From assembly GCA_947685225.1 (NCBI GenBank), contig CANTUV010000010.1, forward strand, positions 4,340,001 to 4,404,000: a stretch of DNA of 64,000 bases. The letters are read 5' to 3'. This document shows, piece by piece, positions 1 through 10,244 of this stretch. Positions within the stretch are counted from its first letter, which is position 1, and every line of letters starts with the position of its first letter. The position numbers and the translations under genes were made by a program. The DNA is from Garcia nutans (taxonomy: Eukaryota; Streptophyta; Magnoliopsida; Malpighiales; Euphorbiaceae). The notes beneath the pieces are model-generated. The model saw only the letters and a program-made list of their open reading frames with translations. It had not been told where the DNA came from and ran no database searches.

Positions 1-732
1 TCATCATTGGTGCGGTGAGCGTGGACTGGCCGATCCCCAAAGATGGATAATAGGACTCAAAATTTAACCCTCAATTTCCAGAATCATACTCAAACTTCAA
101 ACACCAAGTTGCCCCTACCACTATATACACCCCAACACCACTCAACCCTTAATATAACAGACAATCAACAAAACGAGCGTTTATGGCAGAACCTCCTATA
201 CTTAAGCCCTTGTCCACCAATCCAATGGCAAACTCGACTGGACTATCCACTCCATTTACCCCTTAGCACGAATGGCAACATCCATGTTACAATCCCCTAG
301 TCCATCAGAACAAGCAATTAAAGACCTAACCTCGATCCTCAGAGACTTCATTGCAGCCTTTGGACCACAAGCCATCACAAATTCTCCCCCTCCCGCAACT
401 GTAAATTATCGAACCTCGCCCCCACAACATAATCTCAACCGGGATCAATAGTACAGACCTAGAGAAACCTCTCCAGACACCACAAAATGAGTTCGGAGAA
501 GACTTTAGCCTCTAGAGCATTCAACATCCCACACCCCTCCCCCTCCAATTTTCACTCCAACCCAAACCCAAACTAAGGGAAAGGAGGCCATGGTTACCGT
601 TGAGGATGTTAATACCTTGATAGATGACAAAATCAAGTGAATGCGTAGAGAAACAACATTGCAGTATGATGCTACTTTTCATTCCCCCTTGTCTAAGCAG
701 ATTCTTGATGAAGTTTATCCAATATACCGAAG

Positions 733-1605
733 TTGAAGGAGTATGATGGAACGTCAAATCTGCGAACGCATGCAAATTACTTTTACAATATTGCCCTCAT
801 ATTCATAACCTCAGATGTCGCCTTGTGTAAGTTGTTCCACAAAACTTTCACGGGCAACGCCCAGTTGTGGTATAAGAACCTCAAGCCACACTCCATCCAT
901 AACTTCGGGCAATTCACTGAGTTTTTCATTAATAAGTTTGCGGCTTCCATTAAGCCCGATCGAACATCAGCTGACTTATTTAAGATAGTGCAGAAATCGA
1001 AAGAAACATTGAGGCAGTATGTTGACAGATTTCATGATATGGTGGGCTAGATATCGAGGGTTAACTTTGAGATTGCTCTTGAAATGTTGATTTGGAATAC
1101 GAAGTGCCTTCCATTTTCCTGATCCTCAAGTAAAAATCCTCCATAAGGTTTTATAGAGTTGATGGCCCTGTAGTACAAATACATTAAGGCCAATGAAGAT
1201 AGTAGTGTTTGGTAGAAACTCCATCCCAATCACTCAAGTGTTGGTCAAACACTGGTTATTGAAGGATCTCAAAAGCCAAAACTTCCTAAGCAACTTAAAC
1301 CAAACACAACAAACCAATTTAAACCAAATACCTCTTGGAGAAATTTTAACCACCAGATGAATGAGCTTCCACCACGCCAACCAAACCGCTCTTATCACAT
1401 TACTAAAGCTCCATAACACTTTACCCCCCCTTAACCTCTTCTATAACAAGTATCTTACGCTGGCTTAAACAAAACACCGAGGTCAAGTAGCCTGAACATA
1501 TGAAAGATGTCCTAAATCGAAACCAGGAATTACACTACAGTTTTCATCAGAGCCATGGCCACAAGACTAATGATTGTTATAGGTTGAAGAGGGAAATGGA
1601 ATGAC
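733..1605 (+). pseudogene. gag remnant of the Tat-type element
   Basis: The open stretch 733-1050 reads as a plant retrotransposon gag domain: a YDGTS start, then LFHKTFTGNAQLWYKNL and a tail ending in LRQYVDRFHDMV, which fit the conserved F..L.G.A..W...L and LR.Y..RF patterns. A later piece near 1525-1605, in another frame, gives HYSFHQSHGHKTNDCYRLKR, close to the C-x2-H-x-G-H-x4-C knuckle motif of these gags but with the first Cys replaced by Ser. Stops break the frame at 1050 and several times after. The protein would package the element RNA; this copy cannot do so. Confidence 0.8.
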
Positions 1606-1715
1606 TGGTTCGAGTGGACGAGCTAAAGTAGTTTGTCACTTCAGCTCCAAAATAAGAGGGTCAAACCGAGCCTAGCTCTCGAGATCCTGCAACATCGAGA
1701 AAAGTCTCAACTAGG

Positions 1716-2108
1716 GTGATACATGTCATAGCGGGGGGTAAACATTACTTTATTATTGGACCCTCACGAAAATGGAAGGCTAAAGAAGTTTTTTCTATTG
1801 CAGAGACCTCGAGATCCTCAAGCTCGATAATTACCTTTCACCTTGAAGAATCACATCAAGTTACGGGTCCATATACCGATGCACTGGTAGTGAAAGCTGT
1901 GATACAAAATTATTTGGTCCAAAGAATATTAGTTGATACCGGCAGCGCCATAAACTTGCTAACCCTCGAGGCTTATAAGAAGCTCAGCTTGAAAATCTTG
2001 GTTCTAAGGCCGGTCATAGCACATTTGGTTGGTTTATCTGGGCATTCAGTGTCGGTAGTAGGGTCTGCCATGCTTGATGTACAATTGGACGATGGCCCAA
2101 CAGTTTGA
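1716..2108 (+). pseudogene. Retrotransposon aspartic protease remnant
   Basis: A 130-residue open stretch contains the active-site motif ILVDTGSAINLL, followed by the LGLSGHSVSVVGSAML-like second half usual for plant Ty3/gypsy proteases (here LVGLSGHSVSVVGSAML). The DTGS core is intact. The protease normally cuts the Gag-Pol polyprotein. It is followed by a stop at 2108, and the reading frame resumes only in pieces, so the polyprotein is broken. Confidence 0.82.
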
Positions 2109-2539
2109 AACTGCATAACTTGTTTCATAATAGTAGATATGAGCATTGCCTACAATGCAATTTTTGGACACCCATTGCTGGTAGACATGGATGCATGCAT
2201 TTCAACGAGAGGCCTACTCAAAGATGCGAACTTAGCACTCCTAGTTGATTCATTGAACTTGCCTGACTTAAAGTCTTGAGAGGAGCCTATTGACATGCTC
2301 AAAGAAAAAAAATAGAAGAAAATAGAACCTTTAAAATTATGAGCAATGCAGGGCATGAGAAGGAGAGTGCCCTAACTCGGGTGTTGACTGAGCATCAAGA
2401 TGTCTTTGCTTAGAGATAGGCTGAGGTTGAGGGCATCTCGCCCGAGTTGATGGTCCATGAACTCCATGTGGACCCCAGTGTTGTTCCAATAAAGTAAAAG
2501 AAAAGTAATTTGGGGCCAAAAAAATAATTAGCAGCAAAA

Positions 2540-3600
2540 TAAAAAGTAGAAAAAGCTCTTACATGCGGGATTTATCAAGGAAGTGTTGTTCCCAGATTGG
2601 TTATTTAATGTAGTTTTGGTAAAGAAGGGTAACAAAAAATGGAGGATGTGTGTAGATTTTACTGAGCTAAGCAAAACTTGTCCCTAAGGGCTCATACCCC
2701 TTGCCCAATATAGATTGCCTTGTTGACTCCACGGTGGGCTATACTGAGTATAGTTTTATTGATGCTTCATCCAGATATCATCAGATCCCCTTGAAGGTCG
2801 AGGTTCAGAGTAAAACTCCATTCATCATTGCTAAAGGGACATATTATTATACAGTCATGCCATTCAGCTTAAAGAATGTTGGGGCAATGTATCAGAGGTT
2901 GGCAAATAAACTCTTTCAGAATCATATAGGCCGGAATGTTGAGGTTTATGTTGATCATATGATTATAAAATCCTAAACTTCAGCAGAGCACCCAAGAGAT
3001 CTGACAGATATTTTTGCTATACTCTAAAAAGCAAATATGAAACTTAACCTAGAGAAGTGCACCTTTGGAGTTCAGTCCAAAAACTTCTTGGGATTCATTA
3101 TCTTAGAGAGGGGTATTGAGGCTAATTCTGAGAAGATAAAAGCAGTGTTAGACATGAAACCGCCAAGGAATATTAAAAAAGTGCAGAAATTGAATGTTAG
3201 AGTCACGGCCCTAGGAAGGTTCATCTCAGGTTCAGTGAAGAGATGCTTGTCATTTTTTAAACTTCTGAAGAATTTGAAGAGTTTCCAATGGACGAAAGAG
3301 TGTCAACGGGCCTTTGATGACCTAAAGCAATTCTTGAGTTCACCATCATTGCTCAGCCGACTCGTTCAAGGCGAAATGCTCTATCTATATCTTTCAACCT
3401 CACATGAAGCTCTAGGGTCAGTTTTGGTATGAAAGGATGGTGGTCAACAGTATCCAATTTACTATACCAGCCACGTCTTGAAAGGGCCGAAACTCCGATA
3501 CTCCCCTTCAGAAAAGTTAGTCCTGACACTTCGATCTGCATCACAAATACTTCTTTCGTACTTCAATGAACATACTATCACCATCTAGACTAATTCCTGC
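2540..3600 (+). pseudogene. Retrotransposon reverse transcriptase remnant with altered catalytic motif
   Basis: Plus-strand pieces give the RT palm of Ty3/gypsy elements. Around 2625-2690 is KWRMCVDFTELSKTCP. At 2701-2976 is a segment with FIDASSRYHQIPL, then MPFSLKNVGAMYQRL. At 3037-3432 are LNLEKCTFGVQSKNFLGFI and the start of the connection domain. The catalytic YVDD box reads YVDHMIIKS at about 2944-2973, so the second Asp is His, which should abolish polymerisation. Stops separate the pieces. The enzyme copies element RNA into DNA. Confidence 0.85.
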
Positions 3601-3717
3601 TTGAAGAAACTCCTTTAGCTACCAGAAACCTCAGGCCACCTAACAGAATGGGCGATACGGTTAAGGAGATATGATATCAGATATAAACCTAGGCGGGCCA
3701 TGAAAGCATAGGTCCTG

Positions 3718-4400
3718 GTGGACTTAATCACAAAATTGTATGAGCAACCCCTTGATTTGCTACCAGTTGGGGTATCGACCCTTTATGTAGATGGAGCTTC
3801 AGGAGTAGACAGAGCTAGTATCGGAGCAGTGCTTATAATCCTGGGTAAAATAAAAGTCACATACTCCGCAAAACTTAACTTTGCAGCTTCCAACAATATG
3901 GCGAAGTATAAAGCCATATGTTTAGGATTGAGACTTGCTTCAGAAGTTCGCCCAAAGTCACTCCAAATATTTTCAGATTCTCAGCTGGTAATTAGTCAGT
4001 TGATAGGGAAGCATGAAGCCCTAGAATCGACTATGATCCTATATAAAAAATACATAGCCGAACTCCTGGTAGCTCTGAAAAAGAAGGACTGCTCTTAGCA
4101 AATACACCAGATAGTTCGGGCGAAGAATGAGCAAGCAGACAAGTTGGTTAAAGCTGCTGCAGCAAGTGAGGGATCCTACGAGCAAGGAGTGCTCTTTGAA
4201 GTTATTGAGTTTCCAAGTTATGAAGCTTCAATAGTTTTGGCGGTTGAATTGATGGATCGGTGGAGACTTCCAATTTATAAGTTTTTGGATTCCGACGAAC
4301 TACCAGAAGACATAGTGGAGGCCAAGAGAATTGTTAAGAAGTCCAGTTTATATGCCATTCACAATGGACTATTGTATCTTAGATCGTTCTCCAATCCATA
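3718..4400 (+). pseudogene. Retrotransposon RNase H remnant
   Basis: The 3718-4098 stretch contains LYVDGASGVDRASIGAVL, then NNMAKYKAICLGLRLA and IFSDSQLVISQL. This is the order of the RNase H fold carried by Tat-type elements. The usual NNEAEYEA segment has become NNMAKYKA, so the expected catalytic Glu is Lys. The open stretch 4144-4401 continues towards the integrase with a typical linker (IVEAKRIVKKSSLYAIHNGL). It is not functional in this copy. Confidence 0.8.
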
Positions 4401-4429
4401 AAGGAACATGTGTAGCTCATGAGAGAGCT

Positions 4430-5437
4430 CAAACTATAGCTCGAAAGGCTTTGTTTCAAGGTTAATTTTGTCCTTCAATGGGAATTGACTCAAAGAACTT
4501 AGTGGAAACGTGTGAGAAATGTCAAAAGTTCGCCAACGTACAACACCAACCATCTATGAAACAAAGACCATCAAAAGCCCATGGCCTTTTGCCCGTAGGA
4601 GATGGACATCCTGGGTCCTTTCCCTCAAGTCGTGACTTAGAAAAAGTTTATGGTGGTAGTAGTTGATCTTTTCACCAAATGGGTGGAAGCAGAACCTCTA
4701 GCATCCATAACTCCAGCTGCAATTGTAAAATTTTTCAAGAAGTCTGTTATCACAAAGTTTGGTATTCCACACACCCTAATCACTGACAATGATAAGCAGT
4801 TCGATTGCAGATAATTCAAGGAATATCGTTCTGAACTCAAGATCGACCTCCATTTTACTTCGGTCTACCACCCCCAGGCTAATGGTTAGGCCAAGATCAT
4901 AAATTGAACTATCGTGGCGGGATTAAAAAAGAGATTGGAAGAAGCCAAGGGCCTATAGGCAGAAGAACTTTACAATGTCCTTTGGGCCTACTGAACTTCC
5001 CCATGAACTTTTACATGGGAGACCCTTTTTGCATTAGCTTAAGGCACTGAAGCGGTCATTCTGGTTAAAATTGGACTTCCATCAGCCATAACTCTCAACT
5101 TTTCAAAAGAACAAGAATTAGACTGTAAATATAGCCTGGACATGATGGAGTTTAAGTGTGATCAAGCTAGCATCAGAGCTGAAGCATACAAAGCCCGGAT
5201 GGCTAGTTTCCACGTAGACGAGTTTGTCCCAAGCAGCTGAGTAAGGGAGATCTGGTCTTGAGAAGAAATGTTGCCACCAAGGGATCAGAGGGATCTGAAA
5301 AGCTCAGAGCGAATTGGAAATGACCATATAAAATAGCTGAAGCCCTCAAGGGGGGCACATACAAGCTATGTACAATGATTGGTAAAGAGATTCCAAGAAC
5401 CTGGAACGCTAACAACTTGAAGAAGTTCTTCCAGTAA
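4430..5437 (+). pseudogene. Retrotransposon integrase remnant
   Basis: The zinc-finger second half is visible as CEKCQKFANVQHQPS near 4510-4555. The core follows in another frame (about 4648-4810) as VVVVDLFTKWVEAEPL, then KFGIPHTLITDNDKQF, which carry the two core Asp residues of the DDE triad. FTSVYHPQANG lies near 4855-4885. The C-terminal segment near 5385-5437 reads KEIPRTWNANNLKKFFQ, the usual end of a plant Ty3/gypsy integrase. At least four stops or frameshifts interrupt it. Integrase would insert the DNA copy into chromosomes. Confidence 0.8.
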
Positions 5438-5670
5438 GCTCGTATGGATTTTTCAGTTGTAAATTTTTTTGAATATTTACTTTTCTTGTATTTCTCTTTA
5501 TCACAGGCAATACTTGTATTTTGTACTTATAAAAACAAGAAAACAACATTGGGTATGAGGAAAAGAGTCCGTACATTATCATAAATTAATATTATAATAT
5601 AATTGATCATCGTGAATGCATATGCATGGACACATAAACACAACTATTAAACTAAGCGTTTAAAACCCAA

Positions 5671-5781
5671 TAGCGCATCTCCAATAGCTCACCGTGCCTC
5701 ACACAAAGAGCTCGGCAAGTGCTCAGTAGCCCATCTCCAATAGCTCACTATGCCTCTAGCAAAGAGCTTGGTAAGTGCCCC
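5671..5781 (+). repeat. Two tandem copies of a 56-bp unit inside the retrotransposon
   Basis: Two imperfect units start at 5671 and 5727. Each begins tagc(g/c)catctccaatagctca and ends with agct(c/t)ggtaagtgc-like sequence. They lie between the integrase end and the antisense ORF. Tandem repeats here are common in Tat-lineage elements. The rest of 5450-6030 holds no coding sequence. Confidence 0.75.
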
Positions 5782-6031
5782 TGTGAAGCATATCCTAAAT
5801 AGCACATGGTACCTTTAATAGTGAGCCCATTAACACAATTTTAACTTTAATTAATGAGAACTTTTCATTCTTTCACCATTTTTAATTGTCCAACGTTCCG
5901 CCTAGGAACCGAACTATATTCAGGTGCAATTTTATGTTTGATGCATTAAAGCAAAAGAGAATTACTTAACAAAAGAGACAATCACTTAACATGTATAGTA
6001 TATATTAATTCAATTGTTCATAGGTCGACCT

Positions 6032-8258
6032 TTACACTAAATGTAGGTCACCCACAATAGCTTGGTACAAAAAAAAAGAAAAAAAATGACAAAACAAACA
6101 AAGCACAAAGCAAAAGCTGTAAAGCTCCACTCTGAGCTTCCTAGAGCTTTCTACTGAGCTAAACAAAACTACTGGAATGACAGTCTCAGGCAGTCCCACT
6201 TCCAGAGCCATTGTGCTTGGCCTAGTCTTGATCTCTTTCTTCCTCATTCAGTTTTATTAATGGGGCATCAAGAGCCTAGTCAAGATCCACATCCATAACC
6301 CAGTCAAACTCTCCCTCTCGGCCACAATGAGCTTTTATAACTTCACAATTCTAAGAGCTATTTGATCATCCATTTTGTTCTGAAGTGCCCCCAGAGCTTC
6401 TTACTCCTTCGCCAATGACCCCTGGGCTATAGAGAGATATCCCTTCACTTGGTCTAGCTCCTTAGTTATTGCATCAGCCCGGTGCCCAGCCTCTGCAGGT
6501 CACTTATCTGCTTCTATCGCCCTCTTTTCAGCTTTGGCCAACCGATGCTCGGTTTCACTTTGTTTCTTTTTCAATGATTCAAGCTCAGTCTGAGCTTCTC
6601 CATACCCTGACACTACCCCAGCGTACCGACCGGCCATGCTTTAGCATATAAGATAGAACTAGAAACAAAAACAAAAACAAATTTTAATTTGAAATATGTA
6701 TCAAAACTAAACCACACTCTATAACATAAACAAGCTCTAAAAAAAATCCACTTACCTCGGTGGCCGTATCTCAGAAAGACTCCACAAATACTCTAGAAGG
6801 CATACCATTAAAGTATTTATTTTCTTGTGGTATACTCCTCAAATATTCCTTACTAAGATATCCGACCTGCGGGTCTTTGAGCCTGAAGTCTTTCCCATGT
6901 CGAGAGGCGAACGACCTTATGAGGGCTCGCACCAATTCTTTAGGTTTGACCTCACGCACAATCTCCAGGCCTTGCCCCCCTCTCCTTGCCCCTTTGAAGA
7001 TCTTCCCTCCTCTCACGTCTCTGCCCGAGCTACAGTCTCCTCGTTGTCAATACTTTCAACCCTTTGCTCCACAGGGATGGCTAGAATAGCAGTGTCCATT
7101 GGGGCTCCAATTTCTTTCCCCTTATCTTTTCTCTTTCTCTTGGAGTGCTCAGCCACCTCACCGGGAGTATCAACGCTTCTCCTCTTTTTCTTGGAGGACT
7201 CTCAGGCGATCTTTTCAGCTTTGGATCTTTTCTTCTGAAGTTCCTTCACCTGTTCCTTCATCCCTCCTTTCTCAATTTCTGCACACAAATAAAAATTAGA
7301 CTATTATTAACGTCAAACTTACCAGATATCAAACAGAGAGTTTACCAGCTCGATCCTCAAGGCGTGGCTCAATGGGGTCTTTTCTCAGGAGAAAATATCT
7401 CGCAATAAGGTGTAGGACATTCAATTTCTCTCTTTGAATGTCCCAAGCTATCTTATCGAAGATAGCTCGCTTGCCAGTACTCAGGTTTTCTCTCTTGATA
7501 TTCGGCATTGCCCCACCTCGACTCCATTTGGTAAGGCAATCAAATCCTCCATCCCTCTCTAAAATGAAAAACCAATCTTTCCATCGTTTCATCGAATCCG
7601 GTTTTTCATGGAACAAAGAGAGTTTTGGCCGCGCTTGGAGGTACAAAAAATCCTCATCCGGTTTTGCCCGTGTCTTAATAAAATAGAATACAATCAAAAT
7701 TCTAGATGAAATTTCTACACCCAGCAGCTTACTCAGTAGCTCAAACCCTACTACCATTCTCTAAGTGTTCGAACTCAACTGTCCTAGTGAAATACCATTA
7801 ACATTTAAGAATTGTGTGATAAAAGGGTGTAGAGCGAACCGAACTCCTGCCCTTAGATCCTCCTCATATATTATTATCTAGTTCATTCCAGGAATATCAT
7901 CACCCCGAATTATTCCTTCAAGCAGTAATATCTTGTAATCAACATGAATCTTATACTTTTCACGAATCCCTTCCAGATCTTTCTTTGTCAGGCTGCATGC
8001 AATGTCCCTAACATGAGCCCAATCAGTACCACCCTGAGAACTCATCTCTCCTTCTCCTTCCATCTCCTCATCCACGAGAGCAGGACCTACTATTGCCGTC
8101 CTGACCTCAAGGACTTCGACCATCTTGATATTCGCCACGCTACCTTCATCTGCTGAGCTACTCGCCACACTGTTAGAACTAGTGGGATCGTTATATCTTA
8201 TGTACTCCTCACTTACTCTTTGTTCGTCTATGGACACATGATCACTCTCCAAACTCAT
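6032..8258 (-). pseudogene. Antisense ORF of the Tat-type element, broken
   Basis: Minus-strand pieces at 8258-7878, 7757-7329, 7016-6771 and 6247-6032 look like one decayed gene running against the element. The first piece ends with LTKKDLEGIREKYKIHVDY, which resembles the putative gypsy-type transposon protein domain found in plant antisense ORFs. The second contains PDSMKRWKDWFFILE, a typical K.WK..FF pattern. The third is rich in Lys and Arg. Stops lie between pieces; introns could explain some of them but not shown splice sites. The function of these antisense proteins is unknown. The start is the ATG at 8258, inside the longest piece. Confidence 0.6.
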
Positions 8259-8449
8259 TTTATACAAAATACAAGATTATAGAACATAAATTATAAAAGT
8301 GAAACTCATCGATATATGCTCAAAGCCTCGGTCATTTATCAACTTTTGCTCACCAATCACCGAACTTAAGTATGCTGCATAAAATTTTGCTAAGTAACCG
8401 AACTCCAAAAGATTTACTCCACGGGTTCAATGCCTACCCCCTCAACCCA

Positions 8450-8457
8450 TATTTATA
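8450..8457 (-). promoter_or_regulatory. Possible TATA box for the antisense ORF
   Basis: On the minus strand the sequence reads TATAAATA, about 190 bases upstream of the ATG of the antisense ORF at 8258. Position and consensus fit a plant pol II TATA box. The element would then have its own promoter pointing inward from the 3' side. This is inference from motif and spacing only. Confidence 0.4.
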
Positions 8458-8629
8458 GGCAACTTCATTTATGGCATAGAGCGGGAAAATCTAATTCTTT
8501 TCCCGCCCTAATAATATTTAGTAACTCGAACATCGTGCACTTATTCATGACACGTGTCCCTCGCACCATCATAACCTTGCCACGATCTCTTTCCCTGACA
8601 TAAATGTTAGTCTACCAGGGAGAGACTAG

Positions 8630-9048
8630 TGATACTACCCTAATACTACCCAAACTATGGTACTGGACTCATAGTTGTCCGGATGATATATTTCTTATTC
8701 TGAACTACCCGCTTGACTGAACTCTGTTTCGTCCGGATAGTAGTTGGTAGTTGGTATAATGTGACAAAAAGCAATGATGGTGACGCCCGAAAAATCAGCT
8801 AACTTAAATAGATATGACCCCACATCCGTCCACTATATATAGGATATGCCCTCACAGGTAAGAGATCTAAAAAACTTTTCTTTCTTCTTATTATAGTTCG
8901 GCCAATCTGCTCATTTCTGACTTAGACATCGGAGTTTTTCCACTGGAGCCCGGTCCCTCCTCTGACTTAATAGGTGGAACGATTGGCAACAGGAACACCT
9001 GAACTTTTCAGTCAGAACTGGAGTCCTACAGTCAACTTTGTCATTACA
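8630..9048 (+). repeat. 3' LTR of the Tat-type element (boundaries inferred)
   Basis: The proposed LTR starts with TG at 8630, directly after the purine-rich tract agggagagactag (8617-8629), which can serve as a polypurine tract. It ends with CA at 9048. Inside are a TATA box at 8834 and, at about 8920-8960, a segment (tgacttagacatcggag) typical of the U5 part of plant gypsy LTRs. Its last bases (tcattaca) resemble the bases at the very start of the window (tcatca), as expected for the end of the missing 5' LTR. Length is 419 bp. The 5' LTR is not visible, so the limits are not confirmed. Confidence 0.6.
8834..8841 (+). promoter_or_regulatory. TATA box of the LTR promoter
   Basis: TATATATA in a C-rich context (ccactatatataggat) lies about 200 bases before the LTR end. 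This is where a U3 promoter is expected in a short plant gypsy LTR. Confidence 0.45.
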
Positions 9049-10244
9049 TATGAAGTCACGAACTCTCATTTTTTGCATTTACATTGCAATGAAAGACCTA
9101 ATGTTGAAAATATTATCTTAAAATTTAAAATGATATTTAAGCCTCATTGTTAAATGATCTTTGGCCTACCATTGAATATGTAAATTAGTTAATAAGAAAT
9201 TTTTTTAATTTAATTAGAAGTCTTAAGTTTGATTTTCTAAATATATATATAGCCATATTAAAATTTGATAAAAAAAATTTTATTGTCCTTACGGTCTTAT
9301 TTGGCTCGACTTTAAAAAGATAAATTATATAAAAAAAAATCTTTGGACTAATCACAAAAATAAAAAAATATTTTTTTTGAATAAACAAATGTTTATTAAT
9401 CTAGAGAATTAAAATATCAAAATCTCTAAAAATATACTATTTTACTGTAATTTTAAAATTAATTGCGAGGATCTATTTAATCAAAATAAAAATTACCATT
9501 TATAAAAGTTGAGAGAGATTAAAAAAGGTACATGATAGGATTGAGTTTGATTATCAGTGATGAAATATTATGTGATAATAATAAAAAAAAATGAGTAATT
9601 TCATTAGTAAGATGTGTACAACTGATCTAGGTAAGTCATTTTTTAAAAAATATATATTATACTATTATTTTATTTTATTTTTAACTAAATAAAAATATTA
9701 AATAATTTTTTAAACTAAAATAAAAATATTTGCTTCGAGAAATGGTTTTAGATAATTTTGATGATCCAATAATTTTGACTGACTATTTTATAAGCTTTAT
9801 ATCCACTTTTTTTTTTAAAAAAAAAGATGATATTTTATGAATTAAAAATAAATTTTTTAATAAAAATAAATTTTTTAATAATAATTTTTAAAAATATGGA
9901 AACTAAATGATATTATTATGATTCTACTGTGAGATGTACCTATTTTTAAAAAAAATATTTACTAGATTTTGAGGAAATTTAACTTTTAGCTACTATTTTA
10001 TTATATAGATATATTATCGATCTGAATAGCTAAACAAAATTATAATATTGGAGACTGTAATAAATTATTAATAATAATAATAATAATAATAATTACGTGA
10101 AGCAAATGGAAATTTGATGTCGGAGGGTTGGAGCGGACAATAAAATAGCAGACGTGGCATGAATATCAGAATTTAGAACACAGAGGAAAGATCTAAGAAA
10201 GAAAGAAAAGCTTCAAGAAGGGACCGAAATCCAATTCGAATTTC
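9049..10244. other. AT-rich spacer upstream of the DUF1338 gene
   Basis: No coding sequence is supported. The stretch is AT-rich with poly-A/T runs. A (taa)n microsatellite of about nine units lies near 10066-10093. The last 130 bases before the ATG at 10245 are purine-rich and probably hold the 5' UTR. No clear TATA box was singled out. Confidence 0.6.

Larger units (their letters stand above)
1..9048 (+). mobile_element. Ty3/gypsy LTR retrotransposon of the Tat type, degenerate, 5' LTR outside the window
   Basis: The order gag, aspartic protease, reverse transcriptase, RNase H, integrase on the plus strand is that of Ty3/gypsy elements. After integrase comes a long stretch with a minus-strand ORF, then an LTR-like end. 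A non-coding or antisense ORF between integrase and the 3' LTR is a known trait of the Tat lineage (Ogre/Retand relatives). The first bases (tcattggtgcggtgagcg) resemble the primer-binding region just after a 5' LTR, so the 5' LTR probably ends right at the window start. Every ORF is cut by stops or frameshifts, so the copy is old and inactive. The lineage call rests on domain order and the antisense ORF, not on a search. Confidence 0.85.

Noticed and set aside
7438..7686. Plus-strand ORF within the retrotransposon
   Set aside because: It overlaps the antisense ORF, which shows family-like motifs; the plus frame shows none.
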